From the NCBI GenBank assembly GCA_910589415.1, contig OU342633.1, forward strand, positions 7,416,858 through 7,480,857: DNA of 64,000 bases, written 5' to 3'. The translations under genes were made by a program, and so were the position numbers. This document shows positions 21,480-34,324 of this stretch, piece after piece. Below the pieces are notes generated by a model. The model was not told the origin of the DNA. It did not search any database and worked only from the letters and a program-made list of their open reading frames with translations. The DNA is from Malachius bipustulatus (taxonomy: Eukaryota > Arthropoda > Insecta > Coleoptera > Melyridae). Every line of letters starts with the position of its first letter. Positions within the stretch are counted from its first letter, which is position 1.

Positions 21480-24110
21480 CAAAAACAGAACATAAAGTTT
21501 TATATTTAGAGCTTAATATTGGGGATATAGGCGCAGCAAATGAGCTAGCTTTGAGGCGATTACTAGCACATAAAGCTGTCTGTTTTTCACAAGGCGAGGC
21601 GGATCTCGGGTTAACTCATTTAGGCGAGATGAAAATTGAATTGGTAAAGGCGGGCACAGTTTATTTCCGACCCTACCGATTTCGCAAGTCCTATCATTTT
21701 AATAGGCAAGAAGGACGGCGGTGTGCGACTCTGCGTGGATTACAGGGCGTTAAATTCAATTACGGTGAAGGATAGGTATCCCCTTCCCCTAATTACCGAT
21801 CAGTTGGATCGTTTGGCTGATAAGCGATTCTTCACAACCCTTGACCTGGCGCAGGGGTATCACCAGGTGCCTATGCATCCGGAGTCTATTCATAAGACGG
21901 CGTTTATTACTCCTGATGGTCAGTTCGAATATCTGAGGGTGCCATTTGAGCTGGCAAATGCACCGGCGGTGTTCCAGATAATCATTAACAAGATGTTGGG
22001 CGACCTGCGGCATGATCAAGTGTTAGCATATATGGATGACTTGTTAATCCCATCGGCGACTATAAAGGATGGGTTGGCGGTGTTGGAGCAAGTTCTTAAT
22101 CTCATAGAGCAGGCCGGTTTTAAATTAAATATGGCAAAATGCTCCTTTTTGCAGGGATTAATCGAATACTTGGGTCACGAAGTAAGCGGTGAAGGCGTTC
22201 GACCGGGGCAACGCAAAATAAAGGCGGTGACTGAATTCCCAATACCTGCAGACGTACATGGCGTTAGGTAATTCCTTGGGTTGGCGGGGTATTTTAGGAA
22301 ATTTGTCAAGGACTTCACTGTATTGGCTAGGCCTCTGTCTCAGTTAACAGCGAAAGATTGTGAGTGGAAATGGGGAGAAGTCGAGCAGAATTCATTTGAC
22401 AAACTGAGGCGTATATTGGCGGAGCGACCCATCTTGGGGTTGTATTGCAGTGAGGCGTATACGGAATTGCACACTGATGCTAGTAAATTAGGCCTGGGTG
22501 GCATCCTTCTTCAAAGGCGATGTGATGGAAGAATGCAGGCAATTGCGTACTTTAGTAGGGCAACAACTACGGCTGAAGTAAATTATCATAGCTACGAACT
22601 GGAAACCTTGGCGGTGGTTGAATCTATTAAGCGTTTTAGGGTATATCTGATAGGTATCCACTTTAAGGTGATTACTGATTACTCGGCGGTTAGAGGAACC
22701 CTACTCAAGCGAGATCTTGTACCTCGTATAGCTAGGTGGTGGCTTACAATACAGGAATATGATATGGAGGTAGAAAACAGACCAGGCGATAAAATGCAAC
22801 ATGTCGATGCTCTTAGTCGTAATCCGGTGAGGGTCAATTTGATACAGATGGCGGAAGATGATTGGTTTTTGACAATACAATTACAGGACGATAAAGCACA
22901 GGCGATTGTAAAGGCCTTATCAGAAGGAATAGCTGACGCAGATATAAAACGCGACTTCAAAATTAAAGACGGGCAACTCTGGAGGCGAACTGGGAACGGT
23001 GACAGATTATACGTGCCTGCAATGGCCAAATTTAATCTACTGAGCCGACATCATGATTTCGACATTGGCCACCCTGGGTATAAGAGGTGTTACGAACTGC
23101 TTCGGCAGCAGTATTGGTTTCCTTGCATGAGGCGTTTTGTGCAGAAGTATACAGCGGCTTGCATGAATTGTGCTTTTGCTAAGGGAGACTATGGGAAGGG
23201 TGAAGGTCTTTTACACCCCATCAAGAAACCAACAACACCTTTTGACACAATACATATTGATCATGTGGGCCCTTTCACTAAAACAACAAAACATCACAAT
23301 TATATCTTGATGGTGGTGGATGCATTCACCAAGTTCCTAATAGCAGTCCCCATGCGCACCCTTAGTACAGCCGAAACAATAGACAGGCTTAGGTGGGTGT
23401 TTGGTGAATTTGGGTATCCAAGGCGAATTATTTCCGATCGGGGGCGGGCGTTTATTAGCACGGAGTTCGCTAATTATATGGCGGAAAGGGGGATAAGGCA
23501 TGTGCTCAATGCCATCGCTACCCCAAAGGCGAATGGCCAGGTAGAACGGCCGAACCGTACAATTATCGAGGCGCTAACGGCGAGTACGGAAGGTGAGGCG
23601 CGGTGGGATGAGCGGCTACCTGAAGTTATGTGGGGTATTAATCATACTGAAAATACTAGCACCAAGTTTTCTCCATCTAAATTGCTGTTCTCCTATCGTG
23701 GCGGGGCGATTGCAGACTTGGCAGGCGGTTCTCAAGTCTCCCACAATACAGAGGTGGATAGACTGCGGGCGGCTAGGCGAAAAGCATCTGATAATTTGGC
23801 GGAGACGTCTCGGCGAATGAAGGCGAGATATGATAAGAGGCGGAAAATGGCGACTGAGTATAAAGAAGGTCATTTAGTCTTGTAGAAACAGGCGGCTACC
23901 ACTACTAATCAAAAAGAAGTTAGTCGAAAATTGGCCAATAAGTATGATGGTCCTTATAAGGTAGTTAAGGCATTAGGGAATGATCGTTTTGTCATTGCGT
24001 CACTACCTAGTGTTAGGGGATACAAACGATTCAAGACAGTTGCGGCAGCAGATATCAAAGTGGCGCTTTGTATAGTGAAAGTGGTGACTGCGCTACCAGC
24101 GACGATGAGT
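21480..24110 (+). pseudogene. Gypsy pol (RT, RNase H, integrase), broken
   Basis: The order of domains is normal. A pre-RT segment (about 21500-21685) is joined by an internal deletion to the RT core from ASPIILIGKKDGGVRLCVDY. The RT carries AYMDDLLIPS (YxDD) and PFELANAPAVFQ (Gly to Glu in the usual PFGLANA). A TAA at 22269 splits the frame. The RNase H has HTDASKLGLGG and ALSRN. The integrase has the HHCC finger (RHHDFDIGHPG ... CMNCAFA) and the D,D,E residues (IHIDHVGP, IISDRGRAF, GQVERPN). A second stop (TAG near 23883) precedes a GPYKVVKALGNDRF tail. Deletion plus two stops make it inactive. A 3' LTR follows at 24197. Confidence 0.85.
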
Positions 24111-24196
24111 AGCTGTCTAATCATTACTTCAACTAATTTTAAGGCGATGTAAATTCTTTGCATTAATGAGGACATTAATTTTGCATGACGGCCGAA

Positions 24197-24545
24197 TGTT
24201 ACACCAATGAGGCGATAATGATAGGCAACCAGGCATACATCTCTGGTGCAGGCCTACATGAGGTGAGGCGTAAGAAGGCGCAAGACAGGAGACAGGAGCA
24301 ATTGGCGTATGGCGGATGGCAGCTGACAGATGACACTGCCAGGTGACAGATACCGGCGTCAGGCCTTCCTCTGATTTTGCGGTGGAAGGAGTGGGAGGCA
24401 GGGCGGTTTAGACGACGGTACCTGTGACCTGGTAGCTACGTCGTACTTTTGCGTCAGGAATTTGTCTGTCCTTTCTAAGGACTAGAACCTAGAAGGACTG
24501 CTATTCCAGCTTTAATTTTTATCGATAACATAATAAAAGTTTGCA
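24197..24545 (+). repeat. 3' LTR of the broken Gypsy element
   Basis: Starts TGTTACACC after a GACGGCCGAA pre-LTR motif typical of insect Gypsy elements, and ends in CA after AATAAAAG at 24530. The interval (349 bp) is GC-richer than its surroundings. The partner 5' LTR is missing, so the boundaries are inferred from TG...CA and the polyadenylation signal. Confidence 0.55.
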
Positions 24546-24547
24546 AA

Positions 24548-26298
24548 ATGAAAGACGATCCAGACTTCAATATACGTTTTGTGTCACTAACTGAGGGTAA
24601 TCCATGTATTTATGACCACACACGTTCTGATTATTCAAATAGAAATAAACATGACTTGGCATGGGAACGAATTGCGAAAGAATTGAAAGCAACAGGTGAG
24701 CACAACTGTAATTTCTGATAAAATTTATTATTAAATTTTACATATCTGCATTATTAGGATTAGAATAAATGTAATAAAAAGGATATGCTAGGTACAGTGT
24801 TGATTCTGCCAGGGCAAGGGATAATTTAAGCAGAAATTACAAAGCCGATTTCTTAACGCCAGTGCATTATTGGTGGGCCTTTGATGTCTCCCTTGTGGTA
24901 TATCTGTAGTTTTCTCTGCATTATTAGCAGGATATTTATCTGCCTGCATTGTTGGATTAGTGAAAATTCCATCAGAAATACGAATAAATTGTGTCATGCA
25001 CAGACAGGTTGAATGATCGTATTAATTTTGTCAACATCACAACATATCCGCGTTTCCAGTACTCTAAACTTGGATGCTAATAAACCAAAGGCACATTAAA
25101 CAGACTTTCGTCCTCTAGAAAGTCTGTAATTAAATATTCTTTTGTCATTTGTTAACTGTCGTCAAGGATAGAGTTTCATGACATGATCTAACAAAGGAAA
25201 GGCTGCGTCTGATACAAAATAATATGGAAAGCCAGAAGTTTCGTTCTCTCCTGGCAAAAACGTTGGTTCTGGTAGGTCAAGTTGGTTGTGGGTTAGAGCT
25301 TTTCCAAACGCACTCTCTCGGAAGATTCTGCCATCGCTGTTTCTTCCATACTCTCCAATATCGACGGAAAGAAACAACCGTCTGCATCTGACACAGCTAA
25401 GAGTACAACCGAAAAAAATCCTTTGTAATTATAATATGCTGATTCTGATTTAAAAGGAGCTTTAATTCTGATATGTTTTCCACCAATACTGCCGCAACAG
25501 TTAGGTAAATTCCACAGTTCCCAATACCTAGCTGCCGTCTTGAGCCATAACGTTCTTGAAGGTTTTGGAATATATTCTGGTTGTAGTGCTTTCCAAATTT
25601 CTGCAGATGTTTCAAACACAATCCTTCGAATTGTAGTATGTCCCCGCAAAAAATAATAGGATAATGCTTTAAATGAACAGCCCGTTGCAAAATATCTGAA
25701 ACCAAAATCGAATAGATGTTTTTTTTTCCAGTTGCTGATTGCAAAGAGAGATGGAAAAATTTGCTAGGCTCGTATACACGGCATTTAAAGTGCAGTTATG
25801 AGCCTTCAGTCCTTTGCAATCACCGAGCATAAGTAACCAGTTAACAAGAGATTCTCACCAAAGATCATCGCACGATGCAGAAAATGATACCAGCCAGCGT
25901 ATATTTACACCTTTTCTACCAAGGCAAAAAAAAACTGCAGCCGTTCTAATCAGCCTGCAGTGTCTCTCGAAGATGTCAACAAATCTGCAATGCAATACTT
26001 CCAGAGCAAGCACGCATCTATGCAAAAGGAGGTGACTAAGCAAAGCCAGTATGAAGACCCCGATAAAGCATTTTTGATGAGTGTGATACCGGATATGAAG
26101 AAAATGGACGATGGTCAAAAAAGGCGCTTCAAGATAATGATTTTATCGACAGCGGATATTTTAAATGAAAATCGAAAGGAATTCTCGTATCCCTCAATCC
26201 TCATCCATGAACAGGGAAACAAGACATCCTCGAGTTCATGTGAATGGAGCGATCGTTCCCATGCAAACTTCCCATTGGAACGCAGCCCACTACCTTGA
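24548..26298 (+). pseudogene. MADF-BESS protein gene, interrupted
   Basis: The first exon (24548-24694) encodes MKDDPDFNIRFVSLTEGNP and YDHTRSDYSNRNKHD then LAWERIAKELKATG, the first two helices of a MADF (Myb/SANT-like) DNA-binding domain, ending at a GTGAGC donor. The rest of MADF is not found. Far downstream (about 25930-26280) DPDKAFLMSVIPDMKKMDDG and KRRFKIMILSTADIL form a BESS motif, which mediates protein interaction in MADF-BESS factors. A transposase on the opposite strand fills the space between. Harbinger transposons often carry a MADF-type second protein, so this may be that protein. The missing MADF middle indicates a broken gene. Confidence 0.6.
24785..25750 (-). pseudogene. PIF/Harbinger transposase, catalytic Asp lost
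   Basis: On the minus strand the pieces read in order: IWKALQPEYIPKPSRTLW, GIGNCGSIGGKHIRIKAP (re-framed), SAYYNYKGFFSVVLLAVSDA, then VDIGEYGRNSDGRIF, ETSGFPYYFVSDAAFPLL, and a C-terminus AFGLLASKFRVLETRI, ALALRNRLCNFC, PWQN. The family normally reads G-x-I-D-G-K-H at the first catalytic position. Here it is Gly, so that Asp is absent. There are at least three frameshifts. The second and third acidic positions remain. It is inactive. Confidence 0.8.
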
Positions 26299-26974
26299 TC
26301 GCATTCTTAAACACGCGCGAGCTCGAACCATCGACTAGTTCCAGCGGGAACCGTACCAGCAAAGTTGCCAAGCTTCTGTTTAGATTTTGACCAATAGCAG
26401 AGCGCATTATAGAAGGAGACGGCGCACGCGCGATATTTGAAATAAATTCAATTTTCGTCAATGGTCGTATTCTCACGTTTTTTATTGTCCTTTATTACTA
26501 TTTATTTAATATAGTCATATGGCAATAGGGACAAGGAGATTTTGGCACAAAGACAAGATTCCTTAGTTATTTGACTCGCAACAGTAAGCTGTGTTGGATG
26601 TTATTCTGAGTAGTGTGTTTTCATTGTGTTTTTGGTAGTTTTTTGTGCTTTATTTTAGTGTGTAAAATTTATTTCAATTATTATTCATAGTGGTAAGTAC
26701 CCATTGTACTTTATAATTTATTGAATTTTTATTAAATGTAGATATACCCATAATATATCTGCCCATTTAAAACTGTTGCACCCGTTTTACACATTTTACA
26801 TTCCAAGACTAAAAATTAAGTTTCATTTTTACTATTAATTTAAACAGAAAAGAATTAGCATGCATGCTGTATCATTATTAAACTAAAAATGAAAACCTAT
26901 ACCAAGTTAAGCTAGAAAAAGCACAGCTTAATCACAAATTGAAAAAACCAAATTTGTTTAACTTTTTAAGCAAT
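26299..26974. other. Non-coding interval, probable promoter/5' exon of Myb-like gene
   Basis: 26330-26460 is a GC-richer patch with CGCACGCGCG. The remainder is AT-rich and may hold an untranslated exon for the gene at 26975. No ORF or repeat recognised. Confidence 0.3.
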
Positions 26975-28072
26975 ATGGGAGACGAGCCACGTAGATGTAC
27001 CCCCCTCAATAGAAGCCAAAAGCTAATGTTGGTGGAGTTTCTGGCTGAAGATCCGGAAATTTCAGCCAGACCTTCACCAAAAAAATTGCTCAGCAGCGGT
27101 GGGAGCATATAGCAGGAATGCTCAATAGCGTTCCGAATGGGGCCAGGAAGAATTGGACACAGTGGCGAAGGGTAAGATGATGCCTACTGATTAACATTAT
27201 TTCAGACATAGTACTAAATACATCACCTTCTTTCAGACTTGGCAAGATCAAAAAAAGAACACAAAGACAAAAATTAGCCGCATTAGAAATCACCCTCGTA
27301 TTACTCGGGGTGGGAGTCCCACCCACGAAACTCTCACGGAATAGGGATTGAGGAGTCGACGGTTTTTGATCGGCAGGAAGATCAGGCTACGGTGAATGAA
27401 CAATAAATGACAATAAAATTTATTCGATGTTCGGTACTCAACTAAATTTGAAATACACTCATGGCCTAAAGTCTAAACGCTTTCAACACAAAAAAAAACT
27501 CATAAAAGTAATATCAGTATCTATAAGTTTCCATGTAATTTAACATATATTTCTCATGAATACAGGTAACGAACACTGAGGATGAGGAAAGGGCAAACTC
27601 GCCGCCGCCACGGATATTTGCCTCGACCATGGAATCGGTAAGTTTAATGCAATTTCATTCTTTAAAAAAATTGTAACAATACATTTTTAGATCAACGACA
27701 GCAATCCCCCCATTGCGATGTTAGTAGCCGGACCAAGTAAAATGAGTTCATGATTGCTTATTATTAACAATTTTGTAGTTTAAAAAAATTGTAACAAATT
27801 TTTTTTTAGGTTTAAGGCCATGTTTCAGCCTCGACTTCTTCCAAAAAACTTGCTGGGCCAATCACACTAATCACAGTAAGTTTCGCTACTACAAAGTATT
27901 TATTCGAAATATTGAAGTTTTTCTCTTTCTATAGGGAAAAAAAGCAAGGAAGGATGTGCGCCAAGAAATGTTAGAAACGTCCAGCAGCCGCAGCAGAAAC
28001 CTTCTGGAGTACCAGAAGGCCAAGCTGCAGCACTTCAAGAGGGAGAGGCTGCGGAGGAACAAATTTGGTTAA
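26975..28072 (+). pseudogene. Myb/SANT-like protein of Harbinger type, frameshifted
   Basis: Starts MGDEPRRCTPLNRSQKLM. The body is a Myb/SANT-like domain: LNRSQKLMLVEFLAEDPEI, then after a one-base slip in an A7 run KIAQQRWEHIAGMLNSV and WTQWRR|TWQDQKKNTKTK across an intron (GTAAGATG ... TTTCAG). A second frameshift follows GGSPTHETLTE. Three further small exons are suggested by GT-AG pairs (27566-27637, about 27692-27740, 27810-27875). The last exon (27936-28072) ends LLEYQKAKLQHFKRERLRRN. Such proteins help Harbinger transposases bind DNA or enter the nucleus. Confidence 0.6.
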
Positions 28073-28179
28073 TGTTGATAACGTTTACAAGGGCTAACAT
28101 ATCGTCTTCTGATGAGGACATGCTTCAAGCCACTGTCATGCTACTCTGGTTTGCGTTCAACTGAAAATCATGCAACGCC

Positions 28180-28434
28180 ACTGTCACGCTATTAGCTAGG
28201 AATAGACGAAGCGATTTGCTTGCCGATTTGATCGCCACGAACAAATTCGGCGGATTTGCTCGTGGCGAGCAGCGTCGACAATTTTTTCAAGTCACACCAT
28301 AAACGTCCACGCTAATCGTACGAATTATCCGTCAGAGTGGCTCATCACATGCAAATGTGTACGTTTATGGGGAAACTACACGATTTATCGGTCGGATTTG
28401 CGTGGCTCGTGATCTGTAGAAAATTTCAAGACGT
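28180..28434 (+). repeat. Left half of an element split by the kinase retrotransposon
   Basis: TAGCTAGGAATAGACGAAGC and the following CGATTTGATCGCCACGA recur in inverted orientation at about 52650-52730, on the far side of the LTR retrotransposon. The two flanks are therefore the ends of one small inverted-repeat element into which the retrotransposon jumped. Nothing coding. Confidence 0.65.
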
Positions 28435-30119
28435 TGTGACGAACTCCGGCTTCTGGGAATCTTCACGGTTACGGTTACGTCGGTGTTACCACGTGTTGCT
28501 CGGGCGCCAGCTTTTTTCTGGAGGTGTGCTCCCCCGGGGAATTCTTCTCGCTAATTTGTATTCCCAATTACCTGAGGTCACATAAAACGATACGTTGCCG
28601 TATCTTGGTCCCTAGGATAGCTCAGTGAAGAAGAGAGGAAAGCCAGGGGTCGTTTGGAGTTATCGCCGGTACAATGGTGTTCGGGAGAGCGGTCTTTAGG
28701 CGCCCCCTCGAAGAAATGCCGGGCTTCCCTTTATACGAGCGTAGCTGTAAGCGAGTTGATGCGAGATCGGTGCTGGTGCTGGTGGTAGTCAGTCGAGATA
28801 CCTACCTACGTATTCCTGCCGGCGGTCCGTGCCGTGCGCTCGGCTCGCCGGGCGGTTGGAGCGTCAGTTACACGGTACTGGTGTTGGTGCTGGGGCCGAC
28901 GGTAGGCACAGATGAGCGAGGCTTATTTATGAGAATGCGGTGGTGCGGGGATCTCGGGATATGGCAGGTTCATTAAATAAAATATAATTATGAGGATCGG
29001 TGTGAAATAATGATGAACTCGTTCAGGTATAAGCAATAACAAGTCTTTATTTACATAAAATAATATTATTTCGAATAATAAATTAATGTTAACGCAATTC
29101 GAGAAAAGTAAATTAATATCCCTCGGAATAGTAAAATAACGGTGATTAAATGCAAAAAAAATGAACAATGAAATTAATATATACACTTCCCTAACCCAAA
29201 TAATTATGGAGGGTGACTTAATGCTCTGAAGGGCTGCGGTAAAAATCAAGCTTTATCGGGGGTCAACGGTCATGAGCGAGTGAATGAGATCAACGGGGCT
29301 AGTTTGACAAAATAGTAATTGAATGCATAGGACTAGATGCCTCTAATTGGGATATGGTTACCTAATTACACGGATTATGGTGCGGGGGTGTGGGGAGAGA
29401 TCTGGGAGAGTCGGTTATGATGGAAATCAATTAGGTACGGGGTTAATCGCCGGTCTCAGCTTCCCAGTCACAGGGGGAACCGCTTTTACTGCCTATCTTA
29501 CGTCTAGAAGTACTAGCGGACCTTTCTATGACCTTCGAGGGTGGCGATGGGCGTCGGGAATAACCGGAGAGCGGGTATGAACAGGATTAGGATGTCTACG
29601 GTGAATTATTAGAATCAAATCGGGCACCTACCTCGGTTTCGGTTGATCGGCGGTTATAAGTTGTACTGGGGCTCTTTAAACACTTCAAAATTCACTTATT
29701 TCTTAGCGGGACTCTATTCTGGCTTCAACGGTACAGCAACTAGCGGGAACGTCGTCGGAGAAAAAGAGAGGCTGAGCGTTCAAAATCCGCCCGTATTTAT
29801 ACTCTCCCTATCTTATTTTTCGGTGGCTATCGCGAAGAAAAAATGGTAATCGGCGTTTTTACGTTGACTCTGGGTTGATTACTGTCGTGAATTGACTCTA
29901 AAATGCACCGAATTAGGAACCACTAAAATTTGCGAATGCATAAAAAATCTCAAAACTTCGTGAATTTAAACAACAACCGGGCTTATCTATAAAATTTAAT
30001 GCGTCTTTGATTTTACAGGATTGATCGGAAATAATTATTATTGGGTTTTCATAAAATTGAATCTATTTCTAATTGCTAATTATTGTAAAATTAAGGCGAA
30101 ATTACACGACTTCATTACA
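28435..30119 (-). repeat. 3' LTR of kinase retrotransposon
   Basis: Begins (minus strand) TGTAATGAAGTCG and ends TTCGTCACA, hence TG...CA. About 99.4% identical to 50661-52345 by visual comparison. A TGGCGCCCGAGCA motif lies 62 bp inside the LTR end (28497-28510), duplicating the core of the primer site. Small open frames on either strand inside it have no recognisable content. Confidence 0.85.
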
Positions 30120-30134
30120 TCACCCCTCCCTCGG
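30120..30134 (-). promoter_or_regulatory. Polypurine tract
   Basis: On the minus strand GAGGGAGGGGTGA lies immediately upstream of the 3' LTR start. This is the position and composition of the plus-strand primer of LTR retrotransposons. Confidence 0.8.
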
Positions 30135-30521
30135 TAAAACGAAAGCCACCGGTTTTCGTTTTGACTGCAAAGAAAATGAAATTACTGCGGGGTTGATCTC
30201 CTAACTCTCACAACTACTGGTCAACGGATAGACGTTAATTAACGCAAATAAACTCAGCCCATCAGAACATATCACAATTCACCCTTACCCTTGACCACGG
30301 TGGTAGAAGTATAGGTGAGCCGACTGCCGTCTTATAAGCAGGCCTCTCGCTGTCCTCAAACCTGTAACAGCTCACGTGCGAGAGAGAACGCGCAGAACGG
30401 CCCAGATCTCCCAGTCTAGTGCACTGTGCTGAATATGCTGAACGTTACTCTTCGTTGCATTTTGATGATTTTTTATAGTTTTCTGTTTTATTTCGTGATC
30501 TGTTGTTCGTGATATTTCAAC

Positions 30522-33500
30522 ATGGGATGGAAATGCTGTGTTCCTAATTGTAATTCGGGTTATAAAAGCTGCAAAGAAAAGTTTTCCCTATTTAAAATAC
30601 CCGCAAATAGAGTAGAACAGTTCAATAACGCTATCCCGCGAAAAGACAGAAGGTTGACTGCTGGAGATCATGTGTGTTCAAGACATTTTAAAGAAGATGA
30701 CATTATAACAGAATTAAAAACTGATGCCTACACGGTAAGTAAACAAAATATACCCAGATTAAAGAAGTCAGCTTTCTATTTTAAAAAATTTCAGATTAAA
30801 TTGATAAAACCAAAATTGGCTGACACAGCAATACCGACTCAATTTCCGGGTTGTCCAAAATATTTTTCAAAACCTGATAAGAAAAAGCGCGCAATTCACA
30901 GAGATGAAAATGTAATTGCTAAAAAAAAAAAGAAACCAATTATTGATGGGGAAACCATTTCTTCTGAAATAATATTACAACCTGGTAATTTATTTCACAT
31001 TCAATTTCTTAATAATAGGTTATATGATATATTTTTCTTTTTTATATAATATTTATGCTAATTCCAGAATATGGACCAACAGCTAGTACAAGTTCAGGCG
31101 ACTTAATATTTGATGCTATTTGGAATAAGACGACATTTAAATTACCTTCTAAAGCATGGGCCGTGCATTTTATTTCAGCCTCTTATAAAAAAATTATTTG
31201 TGTATCCGAAATGATTATAGTGAAAGACGATATTGTAGAACGAAAAAAAGTTATATTAAGCAAAAATGATGTGAAGTTTTATGTATTCGGTAGGTTACTT
31301 AAAAATGCTAGTAATGAATCATTCGTCCTTAATGATGCTAATTTGGAGAAAGCAGTTAGTGAATTCGATTTAACTGATTGTTGCGAGGGTGGTATGGATG
31401 TGATACATTCGCCCCTTAATTGGACAAGTGCCAATTATATAAAAGATAATCAGCTACAAGTATGGCGGCATGTTAAATGCACAATAATGACTAAAAATAA
31501 AAATAAAAACTTAGTTATGTCAACCGAAGGGCGGTTAAGCTGTGAATATTGCAAGAAAATTAAGCAAGCTGTTCGCTCTTTTAACTATCGAATTAATAAA
31601 TCTTTTTCCAAGCATCTGTGTTCAAAAGTCCAATTGAAGCGTAAAGACAAAAATAGAAAATTAAAAGCCCATTTTAGACTGAAAGAAAAGTTTTCACTTC
31701 TTGCGGCAGAATTAAGGTCATTAAAGAAGAAATTTAAAACCATCGATGAAGAATCTGTGTTAGAAAGAGTCGAAAACATGGAAAATATCCATCCTTCTCA
31801 AAGACTACTTATTTCAGAATGTATTCGCCAGTGCAAATATGAGAGGAAAACTTCACGGCGATATACTTCGGATTGGCTGTTGCTGTGCTTACTGTTGCAC
31901 ATAAGAAATCCAGCAAGTTATAATTTTTTGAGAACTAACGAAATATTGCCGCTCCCTTCTTTGTCAACTATAAGACGGTATCTCTCAAGAGTAAATATAA
32001 AATGCGGATTAGACGAAAGTTTCTTTGCAGCTCTTGGTGAAAAGTTGAAGGAGAAAGATCAACGCGGACGTCATGGACTTTTAATTTTTGATGAGATGCA
32101 AGTTAAAGAAAGCATTAACTTGAATGTAAAAACAATGAAGCTTGTTGGGGTGCAAGATTTTGGCTCAGAAAACAAATTTACCTCTAAATCAACCGATATG
32201 CGAGCAAACCATGCTTTAGTATTTATGTTTTCATCACTGGGTGTTAAGTTTACACAGCCTGTTGCTGTGTTTGCAGCAAAAGGAGCTACAAAAGGAACGT
32301 GTTTGGCACGATTACTACTGGCAATAATAAAAAAGCTGGAAAAATATGGCGCAATAGTAGATGGAGTAGTATCTGATGGAGCAACTACTAATAGAAAAAT
32401 GTGGTCAGAATTCGGCATCTCTGGGAAAATTAAGGAAACCTCTCATAAGGTCTTGCATCCAATGGATGAAAACCGGTATTTATACTTTTTCTCAGATGCG
32501 CCTCATCTGATCAAATGTATTAGGAACAGGCTTTTAAATAAACCTAAGCTAGTGGTGAGTATTTAAAAAATTGTATGTGTTAATAACTTCGTTGGAAATT
32601 GTTGACTCGTCACTGTTGAAAATTCTAGACTCCAGAGGGCATTGTTAAATGGCAGTTCTACACAAAGTTGTATGAATTAGATACAAAACTTCCTGGAAAC
32701 TTGCGAATTTGTCCGAAAATATCAGAAATGCACGTTCGTCCGTCAAACCTTTTGAAAATGCGGGTAAAATTGGCGACACAGGTTTAAAAAATAAATGTTT
32801 TATTAACGTCTTTACCTACTATATTTTTTACATTTTAGATATTCAGCAATGCAGTTGTACATGGACTAAAATTTTACCAAACAAAAAGCGATGAATTGAC
32901 GCACTCTAATACCACAATAATATTTACGAAAAGACTAAATGATCTTTTTGATGCACTTAATCGTCGATATTCTGCTGAAGGAATCCGTAAAAACAGCCAC
33001 GATTTTGAGGTTTGCAGAACTTAATATAATTCGATGTCTTTTTCCTTAACGTTTATTTCTTACTAAGATTTTGAAAGAAACTTTGGATTGGCTGAATGCA
33101 TGGGAGACTATGTTAATTGATGGTAAAATTGATAAAGAAGAATTTTTAACATCTAGTACCGCAGAAGGCTTGCGTGTTACCATTATGTCAACCTTGGATT
33201 TGTCCAATTATTTACTAAAAAATTGCAGTTTCCGCTACGTTTTGAGTGGAAAAATGAATCAGGACCCTTTGGAGGTACCATCCGATATAATTTAAGGCAG
33301 CTTACATTTTGTGTTTGATTTTTTTATTTGCTTTGCTTTTTTTCAGAATTTTATTTAATTTGCATTATTTAATTTACAGATTTATTTAAACGCGAAACTC
33401 AATCAATAATTATTATGAATATATAAACACTTTTTTTAATTTCCAGCAATTTTTTGGTATTATTCGTCAGGCCGGAGGTGCTAATGATCATCCAACTTTT

Positions 33501-34208
33501 TACACTTTCTTGCAAATTTACCGTTTGCTCTCGGTATATAAGATTTTGAAACCACCAAGATTTGGAAATTGCACAGTGTTAGAAAAAACTTCAGCTTCAA
33601 AAATTAATTTACAAGATTTTAAAGCTTTATTTCAGGATGACGGAACTGGGCGGCAAAGTCATTTAAACACAATAAAACAAAACCTTGAATCAATACACCA
33701 AGAAATGGGTGGAGAAGTATCTGAAGATATTTTGGAAGAATTGGATTTAAATTTTAGTAACACATCTACAGTATGCTCCATAATCTATTACTTAGCGGAT
33801 TTTATTTCCAAAAAAATATATAAACTTAGTAACTGCTCAACTTGCAAACAATATCTGTACTCGAAAGATGCTACTGTGGAATCTGAAGAAACTCAGTTGA
33901 CAAAATTAAAATCTATGGGATTTTTAAACCACCCTATTGCGAATATCGTCGATTATTTGAAGAAAGTCGAGGTAATTCTCATTAAAAATATAAACTTGGT
34001 AGACGTTTTTGAATTAACCGTTGCGGAAGTTTATGAAAAAAAAATGTATTTCAAGTTTAACTGTCCGGAACACGAAAATGATATCGTCTCACAAACTCTA
34101 TATTTTTATATAATGATGAGAATAAAACAATTTTATAAACAAGAAGAGAAAAGTTACATTAGACGTTCTGCAATGAAGAAAAAAGAATCGCGGCTTCAAT
34201 CGCATTGA
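30522..34208 (+). CDS. P-element (THAP9-like) transposase, six exons, all in frame
   Basis: Exons chosen from GT-AG sites with matching phase: 30522-30984, 31068-32554, 32629-32763, 32839-33009, 33068-33274 and 33447-34208. They join to 1074 aa without a stop. The N-terminus is a THAP zinc finger (GWKCCVPNC ... CSRHF, C2CH), followed by a basic stretch. The central block DWLLLCLLLHIRNPASY, HGLLIFDEMQVKE (first Asp) and VVSDGATTNRKMW, then DAPHLIKCIRNRL, match the RNase H-like, GTP-binding core of P transposases. The last exon has QFFGIIRQAGGANDHPTFY and YRLLS, the usual C-terminal P block. P transposase needs GTP and leaves 8-bp duplications. It appears potentially functional, which is rare for an inserted copy. 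Confidence 0.88.
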
Positions 34209-34324
34209 ATGGTGCCATGTACAAGTATCAGTGGGCCTGATCTTGAAAAAAGTTATTCTTTGTTGAACAGTCGAATGAAACGTCATGTAGAAAATCGTAT
34301 TTTAGGCATAAAACAAAAAATATC

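Noticed and set aside
28337..29849. Small open frames in the LTRs (28337-29849 and 50539-52075)
   Set aside because: They occur in both LTRs simply because the LTRs are duplicates, have no domains, and overlap each other on both strands.
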